A stretch of 64,000 bases of DNA from CAYVGO01 sp964450725 (lineage in GTDB: Bacteria > Bacteroidota > Bacteroidia > Bacteroidales > UBA932), in assembly GCA_964450725.1 (NCBI GenBank), contig CAYVGO010000003.1:22836-86835 (forward strand), in the 5' to 3' direction. A model generated the notes under the pieces. It ran no database searches. It was not told where the DNA came from and saw nothing but the letters and a program-made list of their open reading frames with translations. Position numbers and translations under genes: made by a program. Below, piece by piece: positions 9,543 to 19,610 of this stretch (position 1 is its first letter; each line of letters begins with the position of its first letter).

Positions 9543-11678
9543 ATGACCGCTGAAAATTACCAAATCATAAGTACCACATTGGGGTTACCAATAAAAATCA
9601 TTAAGAATGTAGAATACTTATTGGAAAGCGGTGCCACCATTCCCTTTATTGCAAGATACAGAAAAGAACAGATTGACAGCATTGATGAAGTAAAGTTGTT
9701 AGCCATTCAAAGTATGTTGGATGAACATCGTGAGTTGGAGAAACGTAAGGCTTATATACTGCAAACCATTGAAGAACAAGGAAAGTTAACCGACGAATTA
9801 CGCCTTAAAATCACGCAGTGTTATGTAAGTTCTGTTTTAGAAGACATTTACCTTCCCTATAAACCTAAACGCAACACCAGAGCAGAAGTTGCTCGTAAAA
9901 AAGGATTACAACCGTTAGCCGACTACATTTTGCAACAAAGTGATGTTATGATGGACGCTGCCGCCGAAACATTTTTAACCGATGAAGTACCCACCACCAA
10001 AGATGCGCTGCAAGGAGCCAAAGATATTGTTGCCGAATTTGTTAATGAGCATGAAACTGTCCGTAAAGAGATACGGTTTTTATTCGACAAACAAGCCAAA
10101 ATAAGTTCAACAGTGGCTAAAAAGAAAGAGGAAGAAGCCCAAAAGTATTTAGATTATCATCAATTTTCAGAAACCCTTAATAAAATTCCGTCTCACCGTC
10201 TGTTAGCCGTTTTACGGGGAGAGCGTGAGGAGTTACTAAAAGTTAGCGTTACCGTACCTGAAGAAGCCGCTATTGAAAAAATCGAACGTGCCGTACTGAA
10301 AAAGTATGTAACCAATCAAGCCACAAATCTTTACAAAGAGGCTATTGCCGATGCCTACGACCGATTATTACAACCCTCCATCGAAACCGAATTTATTCAT
10401 AAAGCCAAAGAGAAAGCCGACAAAGAAGCCATTGAAGTTTTTGCTTTAAACTTAAAACAATTACTCTTAGCTTCTCCGTTAGGACAAAAACGAATTTTAG
10501 CGATAGATCCGGGTTTTAGAACCGGTTGTAAAATCGTATGTTTAGACGAACAAGGAAATCTTTTGCACAATACGACCATTTATCCTCACCCCCCACAAAG
10601 AGAAATTATTGATGCCCGTAAAAAGGTTGCACAACTTGTAGAGATGTATAAAATTGACGCCATTGCGGTAGGAAACGGCACAGCGGGAAGAGAAACCGAA
10701 GAGATGATTAAAAATATCAGTTTTAATAAGACCGTCAATGTATTTGCAGTCAATGAAGACGGCGCATCCATTTATTCTGCCTCACCGGTAGCACGAGAAG
10801 AATTTCCGGAATACGATGTTACAGTCAGAGGGGCAGTATCTATTGGTCGAAGATTAGCCGATCCACTGTCAGAATTGGTAAAAATTGAACCTAAATCGCT
10901 GGGCGTCGGACAATATCAGCATGACGTCAATCCAAAAATGTTGAATGATACACTGACAGCGACCGTATTATCTTGTGTAAATTCAGTCGGAGTCAATGTT
11001 AATATTGCCAGTGAATATCTATTAACTTACATCTCAGGATTAGGAAAAACTTTGGCAAAAAACATTGTCAACTATCGAAAAGAAAACGGATTTTTCAAGA
11101 GTAGAGAAGAGTTCAAAAATGTACCTCGGATGGGAAGTAAAGCCTTTGAGCAATGTGCAGGATTTTTACGGATAGAAAACGGAGATGTCATGTTAGACAA
11201 TACGGCAGTGCATCCCGAATCTTATGCAGTAGTAGAAAAAATGGCAAAAGATATTGGAGTTTCGGTTGAAGAATTAATTAATAATAAAGAGAAAAGGAGT
11301 AATATTGTTCTTCATCGCTATATCACAGAGAAGGTAGGATTACCTACATTACAAGATATTATGTCGGAGTTGGAAAAGCCGGGTAGAGACCCTCGAGGAA
11401 CTATTAAAGCCTTTGAATTTTCAGACATCAAAACCATTGAAGACCTTATCCCCGGTATTATTATCCCCGGTATTATTGTCAACATTACGAATTTTGGAGC
11501 ATTTGTAGATATTGGAATTAAAGAATCAGGGTTAGTCCATATTTCAGAATTGTCGGACACCTTTACAGACAATCCTCATAAGGTTGTCAAATTAAATCAG
11601 CATGTAATGGCAAAGGTTTTAGCCGTAGATATTCCAAGAAAGCGTATTTCATTGTCGTTGAAAAATGTAAAAGGGTAA
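9543..11678 (+). CDS. tex: Tex-family RNA-binding transcription accessory protein
   Basis: 711 residues from ATG 9543. Tex order is visible: N-terminal helical region (IPFIARYRKEQ, then YLPYKPKRNTRAEVARKKGL), YqgF/RuvX-like RNase H fold (ILAIDPGFRTGCK, then AVGNGTAGRETEE), helix-hairpin-helix (SGLGKTLAKNIVNYR) and a C-terminal S1 domain (IVNITNFGAFVDIGIKESG). It binds RNA or nucleic acid and is linked to transcription; the precise role is unsettled in most bacteria. The upstream in-frame TTG at 9519 overlaps the -7 box and is not the start. The MNT antitoxin gene follows after only 3 bp and could be co-transcribed. Confidence 0.95.
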   Translation: MTAENYQIISTTLGLPIKIIKNVEYLLESGATIPFIARYRKEQIDSIDEVKLLAIQSMLDEHRELEKRKAYILQTIEEQGKLTDELRLKITQCYVSSVLEDIYLPYKPKRNTRAEVARKKGLQPLADYILQQSDVMMDAAAETFLTDEVPTTKDALQGAKDIVAEFVNEHETVRKEIRFLFDKQAKISSTVAKKKEEEAQKYLDYHQFSETLNKIPSHRLLAVLRGEREELLKVSVTVPEEAAIEKIERAVLKKYVTNQATNLYKEAIADAYDRLLQPSIETEFIHKAKEKADKEAIEVFALNLKQLLLASPLGQKRILAIDPGFRTGCKIVCLDEQGNLLHNTTIYPHPPQREIIDARKKVAQLVEMYKIDAIAVGNGTAGRETEEMIKNISFNKTVNVFAVNEDGASIYSASPVAREEFPEYDVTVRGAVSIGRRLADPLSELVKIEPKSLGVGQYQHDVNPKMLNDTLTATVLSCVNSVGVNVNIASEYLLTYISGLGKTLAKNIVNYRKENGFFKSREEFKNVPRMGSKAFEQCAGFLRIENGDVMLDNTAVHPESYAVVEKMAKDIGVSVEELINNKEKRSNIVLHRYITEKVGLPTLQDIMSELEKPGRDPRGTIKAFEFSDIKTIEDLIPGIIIPGIIVNITNFGAFVDIGIKESGLVHISELSDTFTDNPHKVVKLNQHVMAKVLAVDIPRKRISLSLKNVKG

Positions 11679-11681
11679 AAT

Positions 11682-11975
11682 ATGCTCAATCAGACCCAAA
11701 TAATCTGTGAATTACAAAAATTGAAACCTTTACTACAAGAAAAGTTTTCTGTAGAAAAGATAGGTATCTTTGGTTCTTTTGCTAAAAACAGTTTTTCTCA
11801 AAATAGTGATATTGATATTTTTTTTGAAGGAAGTCCAATGAGCATTGTTGAAACGCTTTGTTTCAAGAATTTTATTGAACAACACTTTAATATGTCTGTA
11901 GATGTTGTCAGGTTACGTCAAAATATGAATCCAATACTTAAAAAGGAAATTATAAAATATGGAATTTATATTTAA
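11682..11975 (+). CDS. mntA: MntA-type minimal nucleotidyltransferase antitoxin
   Basis: 97 residues with the nucleotidyltransferase signature GSFAKNSFSQNSDIDIFF (G-S-x9-12-D-x-D) near residue 31. In the MNT-HEPN family this enzyme adds AMP to the HEPN toxin and blocks its RNase activity. Its ATG lies 3 bp after the tex stop and its 3' end overlaps the hepT start by 17 bp, the usual translational coupling of these pairs. The third catalytic carboxylate is plausibly in the C-terminal MSVDVVRLRQ stretch. Confidence 0.9.
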   Translation: MLNQTQIICELQKLKPLLQEKFSVEKIGIFGSFAKNSFSQNSDIDIFFEGSPMSIVETLCFKNFIEQHFNMSVDVVRLRQNMNPILKKEIIKYGIYI

Positions 11976-12380
11976 CAAGGAAATTGTACTTTCGCAGTGT
12001 GAACAAATTAAAACATCTATTTCACTTATTGAAAGTAGGATGTCATCCATAAAAAAAGCCGAAGACTTTGTTGTATNNNNNNNNNNNNNNNNNNNNNNNN
12101 NNNNNNNNNNNNNNNNNNNNNNNNNNNNNNNNNNNNNNNNNNNNNNNNNNNNNNNNNNNNNNNNNNNNNNNNNNNNAAAAGTATAGATAAATCAACACAA
12201 GGTAACTTACTTTGTCAATATCCTGAAATTGAGTGGAATGCCATTAAAGGTATGAGGAATTTATTGGCTCATCAATATTTTGATGTTGATGAAGAAGAAA
12301 TTTATAAAACCGTTTTAAATGATTTACCTAAACTAATCACAACAATAGAAAAAATCATTATTGATTTCACAACTCTTTGA
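11959..12380 (+). CDS. hepT: HepT-like HEPN-domain RNase toxin (interrupted by an assembly gap)
   Basis: The start MEFIFNKEIVLSQCEQIKTS lies before the gap. After it a different frame (first codon at 12177) reads on to a TGA at 12378-12380 and includes KGMRNLLAHQYF, the HEPN active-site R-N-x3-H (RNLLAH) with the following Tyr that the antitoxin modifies. Both halves are clearly one DUF86/HepT protein of usual size. The frames disagree across the 100 N, so the placeholder length is wrong rather than the gene being broken. HepT cleaves RNA when not adenylylated. Confidence 0.87.
12077..12176. other. Assembly gap (100 N) inside hepT
   Basis: Exactly 100 N. The upstream frame (11959) and the downstream frame (12177) are offset, so the real length differs from 100 and is not congruent to it modulo 3. 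Confidence 0.95.
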
Positions 12381-12483
12381 GAGCATAATACAATAAATCA
12401 AAAAGCATAACAATGTTTCAACATATTGATTGTAGATCAATGTGCCAATTATAAATTATACAATGATATTTTAAATTAAAACT

Positions 12484-13899
12484 ATGAACTATTCAGAACA
12501 ATTACCCTACAAAGTCGCCGACATTCAATTAGCAGAATGGGGACGCAAAGAAATTACCATTGCCGAAAAAGAGATGCCCGGATTAATGGCAATTCGTAAA
12601 AAATATAGCACTACAAAGCCACTGCAAAACGTAAGAATTATGGGTTCCTTACACATGACCGTTCAAACGGCCGTTTTAATAGAAACCTTACATGCCTTAG
12701 GAGCAAATGTCAGATGGTGCAGTTGCAATATATTTTCAACTCAAGACCATGCTGCCGCCGCTATTGCCAAAGCCAGAATACCTGTATTTGCTTGGAAAGG
12801 AGAAACATTAGAAGAGTATTGGTGGTGTACTTATATGGCTCTTACTTTTCCAGATAATAAAGGAGCACAACTGATTGTTGACGACGGAGGAGATGCTACA
12901 CTTTTAATCCACAAAGGCTTTGCTGCTGAAAAGAATGCAGAAATCTTGAATCAAAAACCTTCAAGTACTGAAGAGGGCGTAGTCTTACAACTATTACGCG
13001 ATATACTCAAAGCAGAACCGAAAAAATGGCATAACACTGTTGCAGAATGGAAAGGAGTAAGCGAAGAAACAACAACTGGAGTACACAGATTATACCAGAT
13101 GATGGAACGCGGAGAATTATTAGTGCCGGCTATCAATGTTAACGATTCTGTGACCAAAAGTAAATTTGACAACTTGTATGGTTGTAGAGAATCTTTAGCA
13201 GACGGTATTAAACGTGCCACAGACGTAATGATTGCCGGAAAAGTCGTCGTAGTCTGCGGGTATGGAGATGTAGGAAAGGGGTGTGCAAAATCTATGCGTT
13301 CCTATGGAGCAAGGGTTATTGTTACAGAAATTGACCCGATTTGTGCCTTACAAGCAGCGATGGAAGGATTTGAAGTAAAAACAATAGAAGATTCTCTGGC
13401 AGAAGCCAATATTTTTGTTACCACCACCGGAAACCGAGATATTATTACGTTACAACATTTAAAGGCGATGAAAGATCAATCGATTGTTTGTAACATTGGA
13501 CACTTCGACAATGAAATACAGGTAGAGGCATTAAATAATGACACAACCATCACAAAAACAAACATCAAACCACAAGTTGACAAATATACTTTTGCCGATG
13601 GACATGAAATTTATTTGTTAGCAGAGGGCAGATTAGTGAACTTAGGTTGTGCTACCGGGCATCCGAGTTTTGTCATGAGTAATTCATTCTCGAATCAAGT
13701 GTTGGCACAAATAGAGTTATGGACAAATAAAAGTTTACCTGTTGGAGTTACATGTCTTCCCAAACATTTAGATGAAGAGGTAGCAAGACTACACTTAGAA
13801 CAAATCGGAGTAAAGTTAACGGTTCTGACCAAAGCACAAGCAGACTACATTGGAGTACCCGTCGAGGGCCCTTATAAACCTGACCATTACAGATATTAA
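12484..13899 (+). CDS. ahcY: S-adenosylhomocysteine hydrolase
   Basis: 471 residues. It catalyses reversible SAH to homocysteine plus adenosine, removing the methylation by-product in the cytoplasm. Visible elements: substrate-binding [11 protein letters not shown] near residue 57, DDGGDATLL near 139, NAD-binding [13 protein letters not shown] near 257-269, [10 protein letters not shown] and the conserved C-terminus KPDHYRY. The domain order and length are those of the long bacterial and eukaryotic form. It stands alone, with hepT ending 103 bp upstream and a hairpin terminator downstream; I saw no SAH riboswitch. Confidence 0.97.
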   Translation: MNYSEQLPYKVADIQLAEWGRKEITIAEKEMPGLMAIRKKYSTTKPLQNVRIMGSLHMTVQTAVLIETLHALGANVRWCSCNIFSTQDHAAAAIAKARIPVFAWKGETLEEYWWCTYMALTFPDNKGAQLIVDDGGDATLLIHKGFAAEKNAEILNQKPSSTEEGVVLQLLRDILKAEPKKWHNTVAEWKGVSEETTTGVHRLYQMMERGELLVPAINVNDSVTKSKFDNLYGCRESLADGIKRATDVMIAGKVVVVCGYGDVGKGCAKSMRSYGARVIVTEIDPICALQAAMEGFEVKTIEDSLAEANIFVTTTGNRDIITLQHLKAMKDQSIVCNIGHFDNEIQVEALNNDTTITKTNIKPQVDKYTFADGHEIYLLAEGRLVNLGCATGHPSFVMSNSFSNQVLAQIELWTNKSLPVGVTCLPKHLDEEVARLHLEQIGVKLTVLTKAQADYIGVPVEGPYKPDHYRY

Positions 13900-13965
13900 A
13901 CCATCAGACTGTGATGCTAAAAAGATGAGTGAAAGAAAGAAAGAAAGAATATTCATAGAAATATG

Positions 13966-14003
13966 CTGCATCGGTAATAATCACCAATTATTTTCCGATG
14001 CAG
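13966..14003. terminator. Hairpin shared by convergent ahcY and mnmE
   Basis: Arms CTGCATCGG (13966-13974) and CCGATGCAG (13995-14003), with an inner AATAAT/ATTATT pairing. On the plus strand it is followed by aaattttt. On the minus strand the left arm overlaps the last codons and stop of mnmE. A plausible bidirectional terminator. Confidence 0.65.
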
Positions 14004-15382
14004 AAATTTTTGAAAATATTTTGTAGAATATCATCCGGAGTTATAACTCCGGTGATTTCTCCAAGAAAATCAATACTTTTTCGAAGATGAAATGCTGCGA
14101 CATCTGTACTTTGTCCGTGCTCCAAAACTTGTACTACAAGTTGTATTTCGTCTGCTGCTTTTTGTAATGCTTCATAGTGTCTTAGGTTTGAGATTATGGC
14201 ATGATTTTGTTTTTGAAAATCACTGCCGGTTATCTGTAATAATTTAGAACGTAATACAGACAATGTTTCTTGTTCGAATGTTGATATCCCAACAAAAGAA
14301 AAATCGGCAAAGTATTTTTGTATGTCATTTTCAATTTTTATTTGTTGTTCACGAGATAGTTTATCTGTCTTATTCAGTACTAAAAGAATTTTTTGTGTTT
14401 TAGGGTCATATAATTCTAATACTTTTTTCAGTGCACTGTAATTATTTTTTTGATCATTTTCATCTAAAACAAATAAAATAATGTATGCTGCCCTTATTTT
14501 ATTGAGACTTCGCTCAATGCCAATTTGCTCTATCAAATCATGAGTATCTCTTATTCCTGCTGTATCAATAAACCTAAAAAGTTGCCCTTCAATATTTATT
14601 GTATCTTCTATTATATCACGGGTTGTTCCGGGAATATTGGAAACAATTGCCTTGTCATCAAGAAGTAAGTTGTTGAGCAAAGAAGATTTTCCAACATTGG
14701 GTTCTCCTACAATAACCGTTGGTATTCCATTTTTAATGACTTTACCTAAAGTAAAAGAATGTGCCAGTTGGTTTGACTCGGCAATAATTTCAGACAATAA
14801 CCTGATCATTTTTTTTCTATCAGCAAATTCTACATCCTCCTCACTAAAATCCAGTTCAAGTTCTATAAGTGTTGCAAAATCCAATAACTCTTTACGTAAC
14901 TTTTCTATTTTTCGAGAATATCCACCTCTCAATTGTTGCATTGCTAACTGATGAGCCGCTTGATGGTTAGCATCCAACAAATCTCCAACTGCCTCAGCCT
15001 GAGCCAAATCTAATTTATTATTGACAAAAGCGCGATACGTAAATTCTCCGGGTTGTGCAAGTAATGCTCCCAACTTAATATATTCTTCAACAATACGCTG
15101 CTGAATATACAATGAACCATGACATGAAACTTCAACAACATCTTCTCCGGTATATGAATTTGGAGAAGGAAAATAGGTCAGTAGAACCTCATCTACAAAC
15201 TCCTTCTGACATGTTAAAAATGCAAATAGTTTAACTTTTCTCGGATGTAGAGTAGATTCTTTACCAGAGAAATCAAGAAGTTGTTGTGTGTATTGCAACG
15301 CCTTTTTTCCACTAATCCTGATGGTTGCAGTAGCCCCTTTTCCTTGAGGAGTAGACACTGCTACAATGGTTGTATCAATCAC
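13988..15382 (-). CDS. mnmE: tRNA modification GTPase MnmE (TrmE)
   Basis: 464 residues. With MnmG it installs the 5-carboxymethylaminomethyl group on wobble U34 of tRNA. It opens with the folate-binding N-domain (TIVAVSTPQGKGATATIRISG), and the G-domain contains the P-loop GEPNVGKSS near residue 228, switch NIPGTTRDIIED and LNKTD. It ends CIGK, the conserved C-terminal Cys motif of active MnmE. It is transcribed from its own promoter (15448-15477) and is divergent from dnaA. mnmG is not in the window. Confidence 0.97.
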   Translation of the reverse strand: MIDTTIVAVSTPQGKGATATIRISGKKALQYTQQLLDFSGKESTLHPRKVKLFAFLTCQKEFVDEVLLTYFPSPNSYTGEDVVEVSCHGSLYIQQRIVEEYIKLGALLAQPGEFTYRAFVNNKLDLAQAEAVGDLLDANHQAAHQLAMQQLRGGYSRKIEKLRKELLDFATLIELELDFSEEDVEFADRKKMIRLLSEIIAESNQLAHSFTLGKVIKNGIPTVIVGEPNVGKSSLLNNLLLDDKAIVSNIPGTTRDIIEDTINIEGQLFRFIDTAGIRDTHDLIEQIGIERSLNKIRAAYIILFVLDENDQKNNYSALKKVLELYDPKTQKILLVLNKTDKLSREQQIKIENDIQKYFADFSFVGISTFEQETLSVLRSKLLQITGSDFQKQNHAIISNLRHYEALQKAADEIQLVVQVLEHGQSTDVAAFHLRKSIDFLGEITGVITPDDILQNIFKNFCIGK

Positions 15383-15719
15383 TTAAATAAAAATATAAAT
15401 AGGTTATTATTAATGAGTTATTTAACAATCCTCATACATTCACATGGCAAAGGTAATGAAAGTCATTAAGTCATCAATAGTATAAATGAAATTTTATTTA
15501 CTTTAAAGTTTCAATAATCAAAATTCCTCCAAAATTGATTCTAATAAAAATGAAAGAAGAGTATATAACCATAAAAAATCATAATAGAAAAATGGAAATA
15601 TTGGCATTGGAAGCGGTTAATGTTAAATATGAAAAGTGAGGTGAAACTTTACATAAAAATCTTATTACCTTTGTCCAAAATTGAACCTATTCACTCATAT
15701 TAAATTCAACATTACAATA
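15383..15719. other. AT-rich mnmE-dnaA intergenic region
   Basis: Divergent region holding the mnmE promoter and, on the plus strand, a -7 box TACCTTTG (15666-15673) for dnaA without a good -33 TTG. I looked for DnaA boxes (TTATCCACA or close) on both strands here and behind dnaA and found none, so no replication origin is called. Confidence 0.6.
15448..15477 (-). promoter_or_regulatory. Bacteroidota promoter for mnmE
   Basis: On the minus strand TTG (15477-15475), 19 bp, TACCTTTG (15455-15448), giving a predicted start near 15441 and a leader of about 60 nt. Confidence 0.75.
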
Positions 15720-17132
15720 GTGGGACAGAACAACACAACCGCGGCAACTGAAGTTTGGGATAAGTGCTTGCATATTATCAAAGACAATATTACACAACAA
15801 AGTTATAAAAATCTTTTTGAAAGGATTGTAGCGGTATCCTTACACGGTAGCACCTTAACAATCCAAGTCCCTACTCATTTTACCTACGAATACATTGAAG
15901 AACATTATATTGATTTACTTGGTTCTGTTTTGAGAAAAGAATTGGGTAATGATGCAAAATTAGATTATACTGTTATTGTTGGAGATACTAGTACACCACC
16001 TCTGCCTTCAAACCCTCAGCCAAAATCTACCAATAGAACAACACTTGTTCCAAATAGTAATAAAATATTTAACCCTTTTGTTGTTCCCGGATTATCTAAA
16101 ACGATTGATCCCCAGTTAAATCCAAATTATATTTTTGACAATTATATTGAAGGAGAATGTAATCAAATTGCCCGTTCTATTGCCCTTTCGGTTACTAAAA
16201 ATCCCGGACAAACGGCATTTAATCCTTTATTTGTTCACAGTGGTTCCGGATTGGGAAAAACTCATCTTATTCAAGCCATTGGAAATGAAGTCTGTAAAAG
16301 CAACAACGATAAAACAGTACTTTATATCAGTGCTCATAAGTTTCAACAACAATTTGCCGTAGCAACTTTAAAAAACAACACTCCTGATTTTTTGTCATTT
16401 TATCAAATGATTGATGTTTTAATCATTGATGACATACAAGATTTATCGGGAAAGCAATCTACGCAAGATGCTTTTTTTCACATTTTGGATTATTTACACC
16501 GTACTAAAAAGCAAATCATACTTTCCTCAGATAAAGCCCCTGTCGATTTGATAGGCATAGAACAACGACTTTTAAGTCGTTTTAAATGGGGAACCTCAGT
16601 ATATTTACAACAGCCGGATTTTAAAACTCGTCTTGCCATTGTAAAGTATAAAGCATATCAAAATGGCTTGGACATCAGTGATGAAATTTTATCTTATATT
16701 GCAGAAAACGTATGTTCTAACATTCGAGAATTAGAAGGAACCCTCAATTCGGTATTGGCGCAATCGACCTACAGTAAAAATGAGATTAATATGTCAATGG
16801 TAAAAGATATTATACATCGATTAATTAAAGAAACTCCGAAATTATCCATTACAATCAATTCGATTAACCAAATCGTTGCCAATTATTTCAATATTTCGAT
16901 CGAAAAACTTTTGGATAATACGCGCAAGCGAGAAATTGTTCAGGCCAGACAAATAGCCATGTATTTCCACAAAAATTATACAAATACTTCACTTACAACC
17001 ATTGGAACTGAAATGGGTGGAAAAAATCATGCTACGGTTTTACATGCTTGTAAAACTGTAGAAAATTTAATGGAAACGGATAAGCAATATAAAAATATTG
17101 TTGAAAATATCCGAAAAAAAGTTGAAGTATAA
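15720..17132 (+). CDS. dnaA: Chromosomal replication initiator DnaA
   Basis: About 470 residues from GTG 15720; the frame also extends to a TTG at 15681, but that lies at the predicted transcription start of the TACCTTTG box. Domain I (WDKCLHIIKDNITQQSYKNLF), a short linker, AAA+ domain with Walker A GSGLGKTH near residue 175 and Walker B LIIDDIQD near 236, and domain IV with the DnaA-box-binding signature GGKNHATVLHAC. It opens the origin and loads helicase. In Bacteroidota dnaA is not always beside oriC, and no DnaA boxes were seen. Start choice moderately sure, identity very sure. Confidence 0.95.
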   Translation: MGQNNTTAATEVWDKCLHIIKDNITQQSYKNLFERIVAVSLHGSTLTIQVPTHFTYEYIEEHYIDLLGSVLRKELGNDAKLDYTVIVGDTSTPPLPSNPQPKSTNRTTLVPNSNKIFNPFVVPGLSKTIDPQLNPNYIFDNYIEGECNQIARSIALSVTKNPGQTAFNPLFVHSGSGLGKTHLIQAIGNEVCKSNNDKTVLYISAHKFQQQFAVATLKNNTPDFLSFYQMIDVLIIDDIQDLSGKQSTQDAFFHILDYLHRTKKQIILSSDKAPVDLIGIEQRLLSRFKWGTSVYLQQPDFKTRLAIVKYKAYQNGLDISDEILSYIAENVCSNIRELEGTLNSVLAQSTYSKNEINMSMVKDIIHRLIKETPKLSITINSINQIVANYFNISIEKLLDNTRKREIVQARQIAMYFHKNYTNTSLTTIGTEMGGKNHATVLHACKTVENLMETDKQYKNIVENIRKKVEV

Positions 17133-17168
17133 TTCATTTTCTTGTTTGTTTAAGGAAATACTTTCAAT

Positions 17169-17199
17169 TTTGTTTATTTGTAAAATCATATTACTTTTG
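17169..17199 (+). promoter_or_regulatory. Promoter of the thiamin uptake operon
   Basis: TTTG (17169-17172), 19 bp, TACTTTTG (17192-17199): matches the Bacteroidota consensus. The transcript would begin near 17206, just before the TPP riboswitch. Confidence 0.75.
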
Positions 17200-17221
17200 T
17201 GATCATATTCATCTAATTGAT

Positions 17222-17300
17222 GATAAGGGGTGCTTTAACCAAAGGCTGAGATTATACCCGTTGAACCTGATTCGGATAATGCCGACGTAGGAAAATGCAA
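17222..17300 (+). ncRNA. TPP (thi-box) riboswitch
   Basis: All conserved blocks of the thiamin pyrophosphate aptamer are present: AGGGGTGC (about 17225), CTGAGA (17246-17251), TACCC, then GAACCTGATTCGGATAATG (from 17263) and GCCGACGTAGGA. It precedes a TonB receptor and a PnuC-like transporter, so it should shut off thiamin uptake when TPP is high. A small hairpin ATGCA/TGCAT (17295-17309) followed by six T at 17312-17317 could be a weak terminator belonging to the expression platform. Confidence 0.95.
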
Positions 17301-17374
17301 AAACTGCATACTTTTTTCAACTTACTTCTCTTTTTTGTTAGCATCTCATTTTTTATAATTTAATTTTTATCAAA

Positions 17375-19606
17375 ATGAGATTGTTTTTTATTGCTTGCTC
17401 GCTTTATGCGACCTCCGTTTACGGACAACTTGATTCTTCTTTTATTGAAATTGATGCCGTAATGGTCAATGCTGTTAGGGCTACAGACAAATCACCTACA
17501 GTTTATACTAACGTTAGCGCGGAAAAGTTAAAAAGTCAGGGAACGACCAATAGTATCCCGATGTCTTTAAATATGGAAACTTCCATTGTTGCCATTTCTG
17601 AAAGTGGATTACCAACAGGAAATACGTCTTTACGCATACGGGGAACAGATGCTACTCGAACCAACATTACTCTGAATGGATTACCTTTGAACGACGGTGA
17701 GTCTCACGAAGTGTTTTGGGTTAATTTACCTAACCTTCTAAACAATATTTCCTCTTTGCAAATTCAACGGGGTGTAGGTAGTACAAGCCACGGATCGGGA
17801 GCCTTCGGTGCTGCACTACATTTACAAACAGACATGATGAAGCCATTTCCTAAAAAAAGTAATACGGTTACTTCTGAAAGTAGTTTGGCTTATGGAAGTT
17901 ATGGAATGTATAATGCAAATTTAGGATTAGAGATACAACGAATTGCCAATACACAATCCGGGTTGCAAATACAATACAACAGAGTAACAACTGACGGATA
18001 TATCAGAAACGGCTGGACAAAGCATCAGTCTTTATACGGAAGTGGCTACTTTCAGCATAAAAATACGGTAATAAAATTGAATTTTTTATGGGGAAACCAA
18101 CATACCGGAATTACGTGGGAAGGAGTATCGCCGGAAGATATGATTTTGTATGGAAGAACCTATAATCCGGCCGGACGTTATACTGATGAAGCCGGAAATA
18201 CTCTATTTTATGGAAATGAATCTGATAATTATCAGCAAAAAATCGTACAATTGGCCATTCATCAAAAAATAAACACAAATCTTAAATTATCTGCGGCTGT
18301 TGGATACACTGGTGGCAAAGGATATTATGAAAATTTTAAAGAAGATGCAAAATTTTCTAAATACGGACTTAGTTCTCAAACGATAGATACTATTACCTAT
18401 AGTCGATCAGACATCATTGTAAGTCGGCAAATGAACAATGACCAAATTGCAGGTACGGCTTGGCTGACCTACAACCTTAATGCTTTGCAGGTTCAAGTCG
18501 GTGGAATGGGGAGTTTCTATCTCGGAAATCATTATGGGTTATTGCCGTGGGTAAAATATAATGAATCCATTGCTCCGAATAGTGAATACTACCGGAATAA
18601 AGGTAAAAAAACAGATGGCAATATATTTATAAAAGCAAATTATACATTTCCCTTCCCATTATCCATCTTTGTTGATATACAGCAACGGTGGATTGATTAT
18701 CGACTTTCGGGAACTGACAACGATTTAGTATTACTGAATGACAGGTTTTATTATCCGTTCTTTAATCCTAAAGTCGGTATTTCTTACCGACCTACTTCGT
18801 CGCAGCAACTTTTTTTATCTGTAGGAATGGCGCACCGCGAACCTGCCCGTACAGATCTTAAAGAAGCAATTAAAAACGGTACTCCCGATGCTATAAAACC
18901 AGAACGATTACTTGATTATGAACTTGGGTATCAATACTTTCATGCACCTTCGAAATTAAATATACAAGCAAACTTTTACTTTATGCAATACTACAACCAG
19001 CTTATTCCTACGGGAAAGTTGAGTGATGTAGGTTATCGATTGATGGAAAATGTAAAGCAAAGTTACCGTACGGGAATTGAACTTATGGTCAACTATCCAA
19101 TTTTAAAATGGCTGGAAGTCTATGCCACAGCAACTTTCAGCAGTAATAAAATTCTTAATTATACTGCGTATTTTGATACTTACAATAATTCAACAGATTT
19201 TGAATACGTAGGACAAACAACTCAGTTTTTAAAAAGTACGAACTTATCTTACTCACCATCGGTTATTTGTTCGGGCAACTTACGGTTTATTCCAGTCAAA
19301 AACGGCACGATTGACTTTTCAGTTAAGCATGTAGGAAAACAGTTTTATGACAACACTTCTACGAGTGAACTTTCTCTACCTGCATACACCATAGCCAACT
19401 TACGGGTGGCATACAAAATCTTCCTGCCTTATAATAAAACAATGATTTGCGAAGCGTTGATATACAATCTTTTTAATTTGAAGTATGAAGCTAACGCATG
19501 GGGAGATCGCAGTGTATTTGCCGATAATTCTCAGACAATTTACTATAGAGGACTTTATCCTCAAGCACCCGTTAACTTTTCGGCCAAACTCACCTTACAG
19601 TTTTAA
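17375..19606 (+). CDS. TonB-dependent outer membrane receptor, probable thiamin uptake
   Basis: 743 residues with a signal peptide ending VYGQ and no SusC-type carboxypeptidase-like N-domain. The plug domain is visible as SLRIRGTDATRTNITLNG followed by GVGSTSHGSGAFGAALH, and the barrel ends with a terminal aromatic (KLTLQF). Directly under a TPP riboswitch and 4 bp before a PnuC/PnuT-family gene, it matches the outer membrane receptor of the Bacteroidetes thiamin salvage locus. Substrate assignment (thiamin or a phosphate ester) comes from the riboswitch and neighbour, not from the receptor itself. Start ATG 17375 follows an AT-rich leader without clear Shine-Dalgarno, usual for this phylum. 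Confidence 0.92.
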   Translation: MRLFFIACSLYATSVYGQLDSSFIEIDAVMVNAVRATDKSPTVYTNVSAEKLKSQGTTNSIPMSLNMETSIVAISESGLPTGNTSLRIRGTDATRTNITLNGLPLNDGESHEVFWVNLPNLLNNISSLQIQRGVGSTSHGSGAFGAALHLQTDMMKPFPKKSNTVTSESSLAYGSYGMYNANLGLEIQRIANTQSGLQIQYNRVTTDGYIRNGWTKHQSLYGSGYFQHKNTVIKLNFLWGNQHTGITWEGVSPEDMILYGRTYNPAGRYTDEAGNTLFYGNESDNYQQKIVQLAIHQKINTNLKLSAAVGYTGGKGYYENFKEDAKFSKYGLSSQTIDTITYSRSDIIVSRQMNNDQIAGTAWLTYNLNALQVQVGGMGSFYLGNHYGLLPWVKYNESIAPNSEYYRNKGKKTDGNIFIKANYTFPFPLSIFVDIQQRWIDYRLSGTDNDLVLLNDRFYYPFFNPKVGISYRPTSSQQLFLSVGMAHREPARTDLKEAIKNGTPDAIKPERLLDYELGYQYFHAPSKLNIQANFYFMQYYNQLIPTGKLSDVGYRLMENVKQSYRTGIELMVNYPILKWLEVYATATFSSNKILNYTAYFDTYNNSTDFEYVGQTTQFLKSTNLSYSPSVICSGNLRFIPVKNGTIDFSVKHVGKQFYDNTSTSELSLPAYTIANLRVAYKIFLPYNKTMICEALIYNLFNLKYEANAWGDRSVFADNSQTIYYRGLYPQAPVNFSAKLTLQF

Positions 19607-19610
19607 TACA

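Noticed and set aside
11440..11490. Duplication in Tex (IPGII twice)
   Set aside because: The doubled P-G-I pattern just before the S1 domain is normal for Tex proteins and the frame is intact.
12177..12380. Real frameshift in hepT
   Set aside because: The frame change coincides exactly with the 100-N placeholder, so the gap length is the simpler cause.
12381..12483. SAH riboswitch before ahcY
   Set aside because: The 103-bp leader is AT-rich and shows none of the GC-rich conserved core of that element.
15383..17374. oriC beside dnaA
   Set aside because: No DnaA-box-like nonamers (TTATCCACA family) found on either strand around dnaA; AT-richness alone is not enough.
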